A stretch of DNA of 34,949 nucleotides from Paludibacteraceae bacterium (GTDB lineage: Bacteria; Bacteroidota; Bacteroidia; Bacteroidales; Paludibacteraceae): assembly GCA_905234685.1 (NCBI GenBank), contig CAJOIR010000022.1, forward strand, positions 1 to 34,949, read 5' to 3'. Within the stretch, counting starts at the first letter, position 1. Every line of letters begins with the position of its first letter. The position numbers and the translations under genes are program-made. Shown here in pieces: positions 17,082 to 24,315 of this stretch. The notes beneath the pieces are model-generated. The model ran no database searches. It worked only from the letters and a program-made list of their open reading frames with translations, and had not been told where the DNA came from.

Positions 17082-19133
17082 ATGAAACTTTATAAGATAT
17101 TTGCATTTATTTTTGCTGCGGCCCTTGTGCTTGCAGGGTGCAAAAACGAAATAGAGCGTGAGCCGTCGCCCGAATTTCCGAAAGACGTGAAAGATGTATA
17201 TTTCCCTGTTACAGATGAGCGCGGAATGGAAGTTGACCCGTCTGCAGGAATATACACCTATACGGTGACTATAGCTCGCAAAGACAGTACAGGCGCACTT
17301 ACTGTACCTTTGAATGTGGTTCTCAATACCGACAGCATTTTCAAAGTACCTGCTTCTGTATCCTTCGAGGACGGCGAGGCAGAGGCTGAATTCGTGATTG
17401 ACTTCACAGGTGCGAAAGACGGTGTGACCTACTATCTGGACATCCAGGCCGACATGGCCACTGTGAACCCTTACACCGAAGGATATTCGGAGTATCTGTT
17501 CAGCGTTACTCCTATCAAGTGGGTAAAAGCCGAGAAGCCTGCCATCTTCAACGATGCACTGTTCTCGGGCGCTTATGGTGTACCCGGTTACTACTGGTAT
17601 GTAAACTACGAATATGCTGAACTCGGTGGCGGCAACCTGCGTTTCCGCTTTGCCGACGTATATTCAAGCATGGGTACCGGCATGGATGCATACGGTGTTG
17701 TTGACGCATTCCCGTATAACGAAGAAGGCGACTATGACGCAGCCAACGTGTATTATACCATCATCAACGTTAATGCCGACGGTGATGCCAGCATGCCGAT
17801 ACATGACATTGGCGTGGATTGGGGTTACGGCAATTTCGCAGCCGGTTCTACACGCCTGTACCTTGAAGAGGCAGGTAGTGATGCAGTTGACGACTATGCT
17901 GACGGTTATCTTGACGAAGACGGTGTCATTACCTTTGCCGCCGGCGACGTTTACCTCTATATAAGCGGCTATGGTCCTCAACTGTCAGATGGTATTCAGT
18001 ATATCTATCTCGACCCCGAAGTATATTATGCTGCCGCCGCCAACTCGAAGATATCGATAGACGACTACGAGGACGGCTTCAACGACGCCAATATCGAGTG
18101 GAACGAGGTAGAGTTGAACACAAAGATGTTTGAGTCGCAGTTGGCAAACGGCGAGTCATGGAATCAGAAACTGCTCAATGCAGTTGACCCCAACTCGGTT
18201 GACAGCCTTGACCCGACATCTGACTTCTACAACCTGTATTACCTGCCTGACCTCTACAACCAGGGCTACGGTATGGCATTCTACTACGACTCGACGACGA
18301 ACAAACTTCGTCTGCCTCAGGATGTTCAGCCTACAGGCGAGAAGTGGGCAGGCAAGAAGATAAATATTCGTCCGTCAAGCGAGGCCGAATCGTATGTTGA
18401 CTCGATAGAGATAGGCGGTGCGAAGATTACGATGTTCCACTTCATGCTTGAGGTTATCACCGAAGAAGACGTGATTGTTGCATCAACCGAGGAGGTATTC
18501 TACATGTCAACCCAGAACATAGTATGGAGCATAGACGACTATACCGGCAACTTTGTTCTCACTGGCAAGAGCTTCTGGGCTTCTTACGGCTATCCGGACG
18601 CTGAGATGCCTGTGACCATCACGAAGTCGAAGAAGGGTCTTACCATCAACGGTATAGAGAACGCCGGCCCTGTTGCCGCCACATTCGATGCTGCGACAGG
18701 CTACATGACAATAGCTTCTGGTCAGGAGATGCCTGCGCTTACGATGCAGGGTGTTGACTATGACACATATTTCCTGACAGACAATCCTGATGATGAGGAC
18801 GACCTGATGCAACCTCTTGTATTTGCTGCTTCGATGTCAGGCATCATCTCTCTTCACGAGTCATCGCCTGCAGACGGCTACTTGCTCTACGTGGAGAATC
18901 CTGATGACCCGAAAGACGCAGGTTTTGCTGACGGTTATTACGACCTTGTGCTCACTCCTTTGGCAGCGGACGGTGCGCCGAAGCGTATTGTTTCGCACAA
19001 CAACGAAGTGCCTACAATCATGAAGCAAATTCGCAATCGTCAGCAGACAGGCAGAATCGACACTTCGGACTTCCGCAACCTTGGCAAGGCGCAACGTCAC
19101 CCTGTCAAACCCGGTAGCCTCAAGGTGTTCTAA
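17082..19133 (+). CDS. Large acidic lipoprotein of the SusCD operon
   Basis: I do not recognise a named family. The signal peptide ends in lipobox LAGC (C19) and is followed by the acidic stretch KNEIEREPSPEF, compatible with export to the cell surface. Residues about 35-140 look like a Calx-beta or Ig-like domain of the kind found in SusCD-linked lipoproteins (YTYTVTIARKDSTGALTVPL, FEDGEAEAEFVIDF). The remaining 500 residues are beta-rich, with many Tyr, Asp and Gly (for example DYADGYLDEDGVITFAAGDV). I see no glycoside hydrolase or protease motif. The C-terminus is basic (NLGKAQRHPVKPGSLKVF). As third gene after SusC and SusD, with a terminator just downstream, it most likely serves as an auxiliary surface binding protein. 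Confidence 0.75.
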   Translation: MKLYKIFAFIFAAALVLAGCKNEIEREPSPEFPKDVKDVYFPVTDERGMEVDPSAGIYTYTVTIARKDSTGALTVPLNVVLNTDSIFKVPASVSFEDGEAEAEFVIDFTGAKDGVTYYLDIQADMATVNPYTEGYSEYLFSVTPIKWVKAEKPAIFNDALFSGAYGVPGYYWYVNYEYAELGGGNLRFRFADVYSSMGTGMDAYGVVDAFPYNEEGDYDAANVYYTIINVNADGDASMPIHDIGVDWGYGNFAAGSTRLYLEEAGSDAVDDYADGYLDEDGVITFAAGDVYLYISGYGPQLSDGIQYIYLDPEVYYAAAANSKISIDDYEDGFNDANIEWNEVELNTKMFESQLANGESWNQKLLNAVDPNSVDSLDPTSDFYNLYYLPDLYNQGYGMAFYYDSTTNKLRLPQDVQPTGEKWAGKKINIRPSSEAESYVDSIEIGGAKITMFHFMLEVITEEDVIVASTEEVFYMSTQNIVWSIDDYTGNFVLTGKSFWASYGYPDAEMPVTITKSKKGLTINGIENAGPVAATFDAATGYMTIASGQEMPALTMQGVDYDTYFLTDNPDDEDDLMQPLVFAASMSGIISLHESSPADGYLLYVENPDDPKDAGFADGYYDLVLTPLAADGAPKRIVSHNNEVPTIMKQIRNRQQTGRIDTSDFRNLGKAQRHPVKPGSLKVF

Positions 19134-19157
19134 AACACAGAAGATACGGTTTACAAG

Positions 19158-19186
19158 AAAGAGACTCCGCAGAACGGAGTCTCTTT
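19158..19186. terminator. Terminator of the SusCD operon
   Basis: AAAGAGACTCCG (19158-19169) and CGGAGTCTCTTT (19175-19186) form a perfect 12-bp stem with loop CAGAA, followed by further T residues. It sits 24 nt after the last gene. Confidence 0.9.
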
Positions 19187-19293
19187 TTTGTTATACAGAT
19201 GAAGCGATGCTGACAGACATGCAGGCAGACGAGAAGACAAACGTGACACACATCAGCATGTCAGGATGTGTACAAATGTACCAATGTACAAAA

Positions 19294-19360
19294 AACCTCT
19301 CCCCCCGACCCCTCCGCTAAGGAGGGGTTAGAGGTTATGGGTTATGGGTTAGAGGTTAAT
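19294..19360. repeat. Nested inverted repeat plus 7-bp tandem repeat
   Basis: CCCCTCC (19309-19315) and GGAGGGG (19321-19327) form an inner stem with loop GCTAA. An outer pair AACCTCT (19294-19300) and AGAGGTT (19330-19336, again at 19351-19357) surrounds it. The right side is five 7-bp units from 19326: GGTTAGA, GGTTATG, GGTTATG, GGTTAGA, GGTTAAT. The element lies between convergent genes and has no coding features. Confidence 0.75.
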
Positions 19361-19395
19361 TGTCTAACTGTCAAACTGTGGAATTGTTTTAGGGG

Positions 19396-20346
19396 TTAGA
19401 ATTGTTGTTCGATGAGGTAGTTGTTTCTCTCCTGTGAGTTGCGTATGATGAGTTCACCGAGGAATCCTGCAAGGAAGAGCATGCATCCGAGTACCATGGC
19501 AAGAATAGAGAGATGAAAATACGGGTTGTCAGCCACAAGCATGGCGGGCACACGCTGATGCAAAGCATAGAGTTTCATAGCGCCCACAACGATGATGGCA
19601 ATGAATCCGATGAAGAACATGAGGCTGCCAATGAGTCCGAAGAAGTGCATAGGTTGCTTTCCGAACTTGGTGAGGAACCACAGCGTCATCAAGTCGAGAT
19701 ACCCGTTGACAAAGCGGTTGATACCGAACTTTGACTCACCGAACTCACGTTTGCGGTGTTGCACAACTTTCTCCCCAATCTTGTTGAACCCGGCAGTCTT
19801 GGCGAGGTAGGGTATATAGCGGTGCATTTCGGAGAACACCTCGATGTTCTTGACGACGACCTGCTTGTAAGCCTTCAATCCGCAGTTCATGTCATGAAGT
19901 TTGATGCCTGTGACTCGTCTCGCTGTGGCATTGAAGAGTTTGGATGGTATGTTCTTGGTTAGACGGTTGTCGTATCGTTTCTGTTTCCAACCGCTGACTA
20001 GGTCGTATCCTTCTTCTGTTATCATGCGGTAGAGTTCAGGTATCTCGTCAGGCGAGTCCTGAAGGTCGGCATCCATAGTTATCACCACGTCGCCTTGCGC
20101 CTTCTGGAATCCGCAATGCAAAGCAGCCGACTTGCCGTAGTTGTGTCGGAAACAGATGCCGTGAACGTTTTTGTTTTCCTTCCGAAGGTCTTCGATTACC
20201 TGCCATGAGCGGTCAGTTGAGCCGTCATTGACGAAGATGATTTCATAGGAGAATTTGTTCTCCTGCATGACGCGCTGAATCCACTCGTGCAACTTTGGCA
20301 GCGATTCTTCCTCATTGAAGAGAGGCACTATTACTGAGATGTTCAT
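19396..20346 (-). CDS. GT2 glycosyltransferase, polyprenyl-phosphate sugar synthase type
   Basis: The 316-residue protein resembles dolichol-phosphate mannose synthase and the bacterial GtrB/ArnC group, which transfer a sugar from a nucleotide donor to undecaprenyl phosphate on the inner face of the membrane. The GT-A fold is clear: ISVIVPLFNEEESLPKLHEW, YEIIFVNDGSTDRSW, YGKSAALHCGFQKAQGD and the metal-binding VITMDADLQDSPDEI. Two C-terminal transmembrane helices are at FFGLIGSLMFFIGFIAIIVV and SILAMVLGCMLFLAGFLGEL. The donor sugar is unknown. It lies 36 nt downstream of the DUF4199 gene on the same strand, so the two are probably one transcript. Confidence 0.92.
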   Translation of the reverse strand: MNISVIVPLFNEEESLPKLHEWIQRVMQENKFSYEIIFVNDGSTDRSWQVIEDLRKENKNVHGICFRHNYGKSAALHCGFQKAQGDVVITMDADLQDSPDEIPELYRMITEEGYDLVSGWKQKRYDNRLTKNIPSKLFNATARRVTGIKLHDMNCGLKAYKQVVVKNIEVFSEMHRYIPYLAKTAGFNKIGEKVVQHRKREFGESKFGINRFVNGYLDLMTLWFLTKFGKQPMHFFGLIGSLMFFIGFIAIIVVGAMKLYALHQRVPAMLVADNPYFHLSILAMVLGCMLFLAGFLGELIIRNSQERNNYLIEQQF

Positions 20347-20382
20347 ATGGAGTTTAATGTTAAAAGTTCGATGTTTGATATG

Positions 20383-20901
20383 TTAATGTTTTGATTCCGT
20401 TCTCTTTACGAACGGTGCATAACACAAGCCAAGCAATGCGCCGAGCAAAGTGTCAAGCATTGTAGATTGCATGATGAAGTTAATGGGGTTGACAATGCTT
20501 TTCCAAGAGGGGTTGTCATTGATCATCTCGCCCAGGTTGAGTTGTTGCATCACCTCCTCAGTGGCACTAATCATGTGAACGAGGTAGTTGGTGTTGATGT
20601 ATTTCAGATATACGAGTTTCACCGCGGCTGAAATGAGCGCAGCGAAGAAGAATAGCAGAAAGACGTACGAGAACGCGCGGTAGAAACTTATCGTGCCTTC
20701 GCTCTCGGTGTCCCGGAATCTGCATACATAACGCCATGCGGACAATGCGATAAGCGCTATGACAAAGTATGTCAACACCTGCATGAAAGCACTACTTGAG
20801 GTTGACAACAAGAAGTTGGCGGAGAACAACAGACCGAGCGACAGTCCGCTACGCATGGCGTGAGGCAGAGGGTTATGGAATATGACAGGCTGTTGGTTCA
20901 T
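20383..20901 (-). CDS. DUF4199 family four-helix membrane protein
   Basis: The 172-residue protein has four hydrophobic segments: LSLGLLFSANFLLSTSS, VLTYFVIALIALSAWRYV, AFSYVFLLFFFAALISAAV and the C-terminal LDTLLGALLGLCYAPFV. It has no signal peptide and fits the DUF4199 family of Bacteroidota, whose function is not known. The gene is regularly found next to a GT2 gene like the one downstream here, so a role in handling a lipid-linked sugar is possible but unproven. A TACCTTTG box lies 56 nt upstream of its start. Confidence 0.82.
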   Translation of the reverse strand: MNQQPVIFHNPLPHAMRSGLSLGLLFSANFLLSTSSSAFMQVLTYFVIALIALSAWRYVCRFRDTESEGTISFYRAFSYVFLLFFFAALISAAVKLVYLKYINTNYLVHMISATEEVMQQLNLGEMINDNPSWKSIVNPINFIMQSTMLDTLLGALLGLCYAPFVKRTESKH

Positions 20902-20956
20902 TGTTATCGATTTTTCCCGATGATTACCCGATATTTTTTACTCTTTAAAAGTGCCG

Positions 20957-20989
20957 CAAAGGTACAAAAAAATATTTGATATACACTAA
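20957..20989 (-). promoter_or_regulatory. Promoter of the DUF4199-GT2 unit
   Basis: On the minus strand TACCTTTG (20964-20957) is a perfect -7 box. The -33 position has no TTG; the nearest is TTA at 22 nt. The spacer has ATATCAA (20982-20976) 11 nt before the -7 box. Confidence 0.6.
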
Positions 20990-21030
20990 TTTTCAGGCAA
21001 CATTTTTTTTGATAAAAAATCGAATTTTTA

Positions 21031-21063
21031 TATGCACATATCAAAAAAAAAGCAGTATCTATG
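21031..21063 (+). promoter_or_regulatory. Probable promoter of the secreted two-domain protein
   Basis: TATCTATG (21056-21063) is one base off the -7 consensus. The spacer GCACATATCAAAAAAAAAGC (21034-21053) nearly matches that of the ATPase promoter at 28640-28669, read on the other strand. A TTG at -33 is missing (ATG instead). The call rests on that similarity. The stretch 20902-21131 around it is AT-rich and has no gene. Confidence 0.45.
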
Positions 21064-21131
21064 TAACGTAAAAAATTACAAAACAAACATAAATTAATCA
21101 ACTATATTGTTTAACTAAAAATTCAAAAAAA

Positions 21132-22226
21132 ATGAAGAAAATCTTTACATTTTTTGCTGCTACGCTTCTGAGCGTCAGCATGTTTGCTCAAGCAACCGCT
21201 CCTGATGCCGCCCCCGCGGCTCCTACACAGGACGAGGCTAATGTGATGGCTCTGTATTGCAACCATTATGCAGTGAACACTATCGACTTCAATGTTCTGG
21301 GCTGGGGTGGCGTTGCTACATGGCAGACGCTTGAAATCAGCGGAACGAAAATCCTTGCATGCACCGACATGAAGTGGGAGGCTATGACCAACTGGGGGGC
21401 TGACCACTACGATGTAAGCGCTTATGAAACACTTCACGCTGACATCTGGGCTCCGGCAGATGCAAAAATCAAACTCACGTTTGAGGCTCTTGGTGCCGGT
21501 GACGGTGGTAGCGGCTACAAACAGGGCGTTGTGTTCGAACTTAAAGCCGGCTGGAATGCCATTGACGCTGATCTGAGCGAATGGCCGAATGACTACGACT
21601 TCGCGGATGTTCGCTACCTTATCCTCGAAGGCTACCAGACTCCTGCCGGCGAGAGTTTCGAGAACAACCCGTTGGCATTCACCAACATCTACTTCTATAA
21701 AGAAGCCGGTGATCCCGAAGTTGAACTCGACTTGGTTAAATTAGGAATTAACTTCCCGACAGAGAACAGACCTGCCGAGAACAACATCGAGATGGCCGGA
21801 ACGTTTGCCGAAGGTACAATGGCAATGGAAAAGATCGACACAGGTTGGTTCCTTAACTATGACTTTGTCAATGCGGCTGAAGATGACACCTTCAAGTTCC
21901 GTGACAAGACAAATCCGAATATGGTACTTTGCCAATATATCCCTGCAAACGGCGGTGGAGAAGGCAAATGGGTACAAGCTATTATCACGTTCGGTGATTA
22001 CTGGTCCGATGATACATATAAAGGCACTCCTTGCAAGATGATTGAATTAGATCTCTCTAATGGTTCCGTGTACGCATGGAAAGAGGGTATGCCCGAGCCT
22101 GATCCGGATACAGCGGTTGAGGATATTACAGTAGGTTCAAAATCCGTTAAGGTTATCCGCGACGGTCAGGTATATATCCTCCGTGGCGACAAGACTTTCA
22201 ACATTCTCGGCGCAGAGGTAAGATAA
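21132..22226 (+). CDS. Secreted two-domain protein with sorting-tail-like C-terminus
   Basis: The protein is exported: a signal peptide (KIFTFFAATLLSVSMFAQA) is followed by an Ala/Pro-rich linker. Residues about 35-195 look like a carbohydrate-binding-type jelly roll (YETLHADIWAPADAKIKLTF, LKAGWNAIDADLSEW, YLILEGYQTP). Residues about 205-320 form a second beta domain resembling SusE/SusF-type or CBM-like modules (NNIEMAGTFAEGTMAMEKID, TFKFRDKTNPNMVLCQY). The end, KVIRDGQVYILRGDKTFNIL then GAEVR, resembles the tail left in type A cargo of the type IX secretion system. I assign no enzymatic role. It is a single-gene unit with its own promoter and terminator. Confidence 0.8.
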   Translation: MKKIFTFFAATLLSVSMFAQATAPDAAPAAPTQDEANVMALYCNHYAVNTIDFNVLGWGGVATWQTLEISGTKILACTDMKWEAMTNWGADHYDVSAYETLHADIWAPADAKIKLTFEALGAGDGGSGYKQGVVFELKAGWNAIDADLSEWPNDYDFADVRYLILEGYQTPAGESFENNPLAFTNIYFYKEAGDPEVELDLVKLGINFPTENRPAENNIEMAGTFAEGTMAMEKIDTGWFLNYDFVNAAEDDTFKFRDKTNPNMVLCQYIPANGGGEGKWVQAIITFGDYWSDDTYKGTPCKMIELDLSNGSVYAWKEGMPEPDPDTAVEDITVGSKSVKVIRDGQVYILRGDKTFNILGAEVR

Positions 22227-22243
22227 CAATACCTGACATAAAC

Positions 22244-22275
22244 AAAAGAGAACGACCGTAAAGTCGTTCTCTTTT
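22244..22275. terminator. Terminator after the secreted two-domain gene
   Basis: AAAAGAGAACGAC (22244-22256) and GTCGTTCTCTTTT (22263-22275) form a perfect 13-bp stem with a 6-nt loop, followed by TTG. It begins 18 nt after the stop codon. Confidence 0.9.
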
Positions 22276-22313
22276 TTGTTGCAATTATTTGATGTTCTAT
22301 ATTGCGAAACTTT

Positions 22314-22360
22314 GCGGCATTTGAGAAGATGGCGGAGTTTTGTTTGGGAACTTGGCGAAA
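22314..22360. repeat. Imperfect 20-23 bp repeat array upstream of the TPR-AraC regulator
   Basis: Two units are visible: TTTGAGAAGATGGCGGAGTT (22320-22339, then TTG) and TTTGGGAACTTGGCGAAAAA (22343-22362), with a weaker piece (GCGAAACTTTGCGGCA) before them. The same consensus recurs at 28772-28860 upstream of the AraC gene. Confidence 0.6.
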
Positions 22361-22424
22361 AATATCCATATTTCATACACATTCACACAAAATTGTGAAA
22401 AATTTGTAAAAAGTCCTGCATAGA

Positions 22425-22457
22425 TTTGCATATATGTTTATTTTTTTCGTAATTTTA
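22425..22457 (+). promoter_or_regulatory. Probable promoter of the TPR-AraC regulator
   Basis: TTTG at 22425-22428, 21 nt, then TAATTTTA at 22450-22457, one base off the -7 consensus. It lies about 40 nt upstream of the ATG. Confidence 0.5.
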
Positions 22458-22497
22458 CAACGCACTATTTGTACACGGAATCATAAAACAAACTAAG

Positions 22498-24174
22498 ATG
22501 AAAAAAACACATTTAGCAATTAGTCTTTTATTTCTGAACGTGGCGGTTTTTTGCCTGTTCACAGGCTGCACGAAATCTGACCGCAGCGATGAGGCGGTAG
22601 CGTTGAGCGAGGAGATCATCGACGAAGGATTTTCTGATATCGGATATGCTATGCAGCGGGTTGACAGTGCACAGCAGGCGGGGTTGTTCACGGCTGTACG
22701 TGCCAATACCGTTAAGGCTATGATGCATGAGAATGCGGACCAGTTGCAACTGGCGGCTTATTATGCCGAAAAAGCTATTGCGGCAGAGGAGGAACAAACT
22801 GTTAAAACATCCGCTGACAGCACACTCTATTGCGTTGTATGGTGGATACTGTCGGATGTCACTTTTACCAATGGTGAATATGGCAAATCGCTTTCGCTGG
22901 CCAAGAAAATCCTTACTTTTATAGGCGAAGGTAATTCCGCGGAACACGTAATCATGAGATGCAGGGCTTTGACGCTGATAGCGGAGTGTGAAAGCGAATT
23001 GAACCACATATACGAATCTGAACGGCTGTTCTTGCAATGCGTCGATATGCTCATGGAGAGCACCGTGGGTGCCACTAATTATGGGGATATTGATCCGCTT
23101 ATCTATGCCTTACTGTCACTCAACGACCTGTACATTGACAACAAAATGCCCGAGAAAGCCATCCCTCTTATACCAAAGTTGGACACGGCCGTCAACCGTC
23201 TGGCACGAAGTTGCGATGAGGAGGACTGGATATTGCTCAAACGCCGCAACAACGTGACCATCAGCAAGGCTATGGTTTATGCGGCAAACGGACAGTATAA
23301 CCAAGCTGAAGCCCTTTTGCGCGTACATCGGCAGTCCCAAGGTCTTGACGCAAGCGACAAGACGGCGGAGGGGTTATGTCTAACCATGATGGGCCGGTAC
23401 GACGAGGCTGTACGGATGTTCGATGAAGCGGACACGATGATGCGTGCTAACGGAGAGCTGGTGACCGACATCTATGTCAAAACCTTGCTCAAACACAAGT
23501 ATGATGCGCTGCAACGGGCAGGGCGTATGTCAGAGGCGATGATGCTCGGTGATTGTATGATGCAATTGACTGACTCGCTGCAACGGCAGGAGCGACAGAT
23601 CAATGTAGAGCAGATGCAGGAAATCTGGCGACAGGAAGAGGAAATAGCCCCAAAGCGCCAAGTCATTATTACTCAGCGCATTATTTTCATGGCTGCTTTC
23701 CTGCTGTTGATGTTGTCGGGCTACATCATCTGGCGCGTGCGTCGCGACAACCGCTTATTGACCGAAAAGAACCGCCTTCTCTACGAACAGATAGAGCAGC
23801 GCAAACAAGCGAAGGAGAATGAACAGCGCTATTGGCAGGCTCAACCCGAACAAAGCCCCACGTCCGAGCAGCAACTCTACCGCCGTTTGTGTACACTGAT
23901 GACCGAACAGCAACCATACACCGACGAGCACTTGAACCGTGATGCACTTGCCTGGCTTCTTAACACCAATGCCAAGTATGTGGAACTGGCGATTCGTGAG
24001 TGTTCGCATGGTGAGACCGTCATGGAATTCATTACCCGATACCGTCTGGAGCATGTGGCGCATCTGCTGAAAACCACTGACAATCTTGTTGCCCTGGTCG
24101 GCGAGCAATCCGGCATCCCAAGCCGCGCCACGCTTGCCCGCCTCTTCCGACATACGTACCGGCATGTCGTGTAG
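22498..24174 (+). CDS. Membrane-spanning regulator: lipoprotein signal, TPR region, transmembrane helix, AraC-type DNA-binding domain
   Basis: The 558-residue protein starts with a signal ending in lipobox FTGC (C24). It then has about 340 residues of helical TPR-like repeats, a transmembrane helix at about 395-413 (IIFMAAFLLLMLSGYIIW), a short coiled coil (RLLTEKNRLLYEQIEQRKQA) and a C-terminal AraC-type helix-turn-helix near 475-556 (AWLLNTNAKYVELAIRECSH, FITRYRLEHVAHLLKTTDNL). The layout predicts a periplasmic sensor joined through the inner membrane to a cytoplasmic DNA-binding head, so a one-component membrane regulator. The probable target is the C11 protease operon downstream, whose promoter carries a direct repeat. 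The C-terminus ends right after the second helix-turn-helix. Ligand unknown. Confidence 0.85.
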   Translation: MKKTHLAISLLFLNVAVFCLFTGCTKSDRSDEAVALSEEIIDEGFSDIGYAMQRVDSAQQAGLFTAVRANTVKAMMHENADQLQLAAYYAEKAIAAEEEQTVKTSADSTLYCVVWWILSDVTFTNGEYGKSLSLAKKILTFIGEGNSAEHVIMRCRALTLIAECESELNHIYESERLFLQCVDMLMESTVGATNYGDIDPLIYALLSLNDLYIDNKMPEKAIPLIPKLDTAVNRLARSCDEEDWILLKRRNNVTISKAMVYAANGQYNQAEALLRVHRQSQGLDASDKTAEGLCLTMMGRYDEAVRMFDEADTMMRANGELVTDIYVKTLLKHKYDALQRAGRMSEAMMLGDCMMQLTDSLQRQERQINVEQMQEIWRQEEEIAPKRQVIITQRIIFMAAFLLLMLSGYIIWRVRRDNRLLTEKNRLLYEQIEQRKQAKENEQRYWQAQPEQSPTSEQQLYRRLCTLMTEQQPYTDEHLNRDALAWLLNTNAKYVELAIRECSHGETVMEFITRYRLEHVAHLLKTTDNLVALVGEQSGIPSRATLARLFRHTYRHVV

Positions 24175-24220
24175 CGAGTATCGGCAGGTTGCCAGACAAA
24201 AATAGCATATATTCCGAATT

Positions 24221-24276
24221 TGAGACATATTTTTCCGCCAGTGAGACATCCGTTTCGCTGGCTTTTTATAATTTTG
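24221..24276 (+). promoter_or_regulatory. Promoter of the C11 protease operon with candidate operator
   Basis: TAATTTTG at 24269-24276 is a perfect -7 box but no TTG is found at -33. Instead the direct repeat TGAGACAT occurs at 24221-24228 and 24242-24249, exactly 21 bp apart (two helical turns), each copy followed by NNNTTT. The second copy covers the -33 position. This is what is expected of an activator-dependent promoter of the AraC type. The binding protein is inferred, not shown. Confidence 0.6.
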
Positions 24277-24315
24277 CACACGATTTTATGCAATACCTTA
24301 TAAATTATTGATAAT

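Noticed and set aside
22498..24174. Hybrid two-component system
   Set aside because: No histidine kinase, HATPase or receiver motif is present; the output domain is joined directly to the membrane helix.
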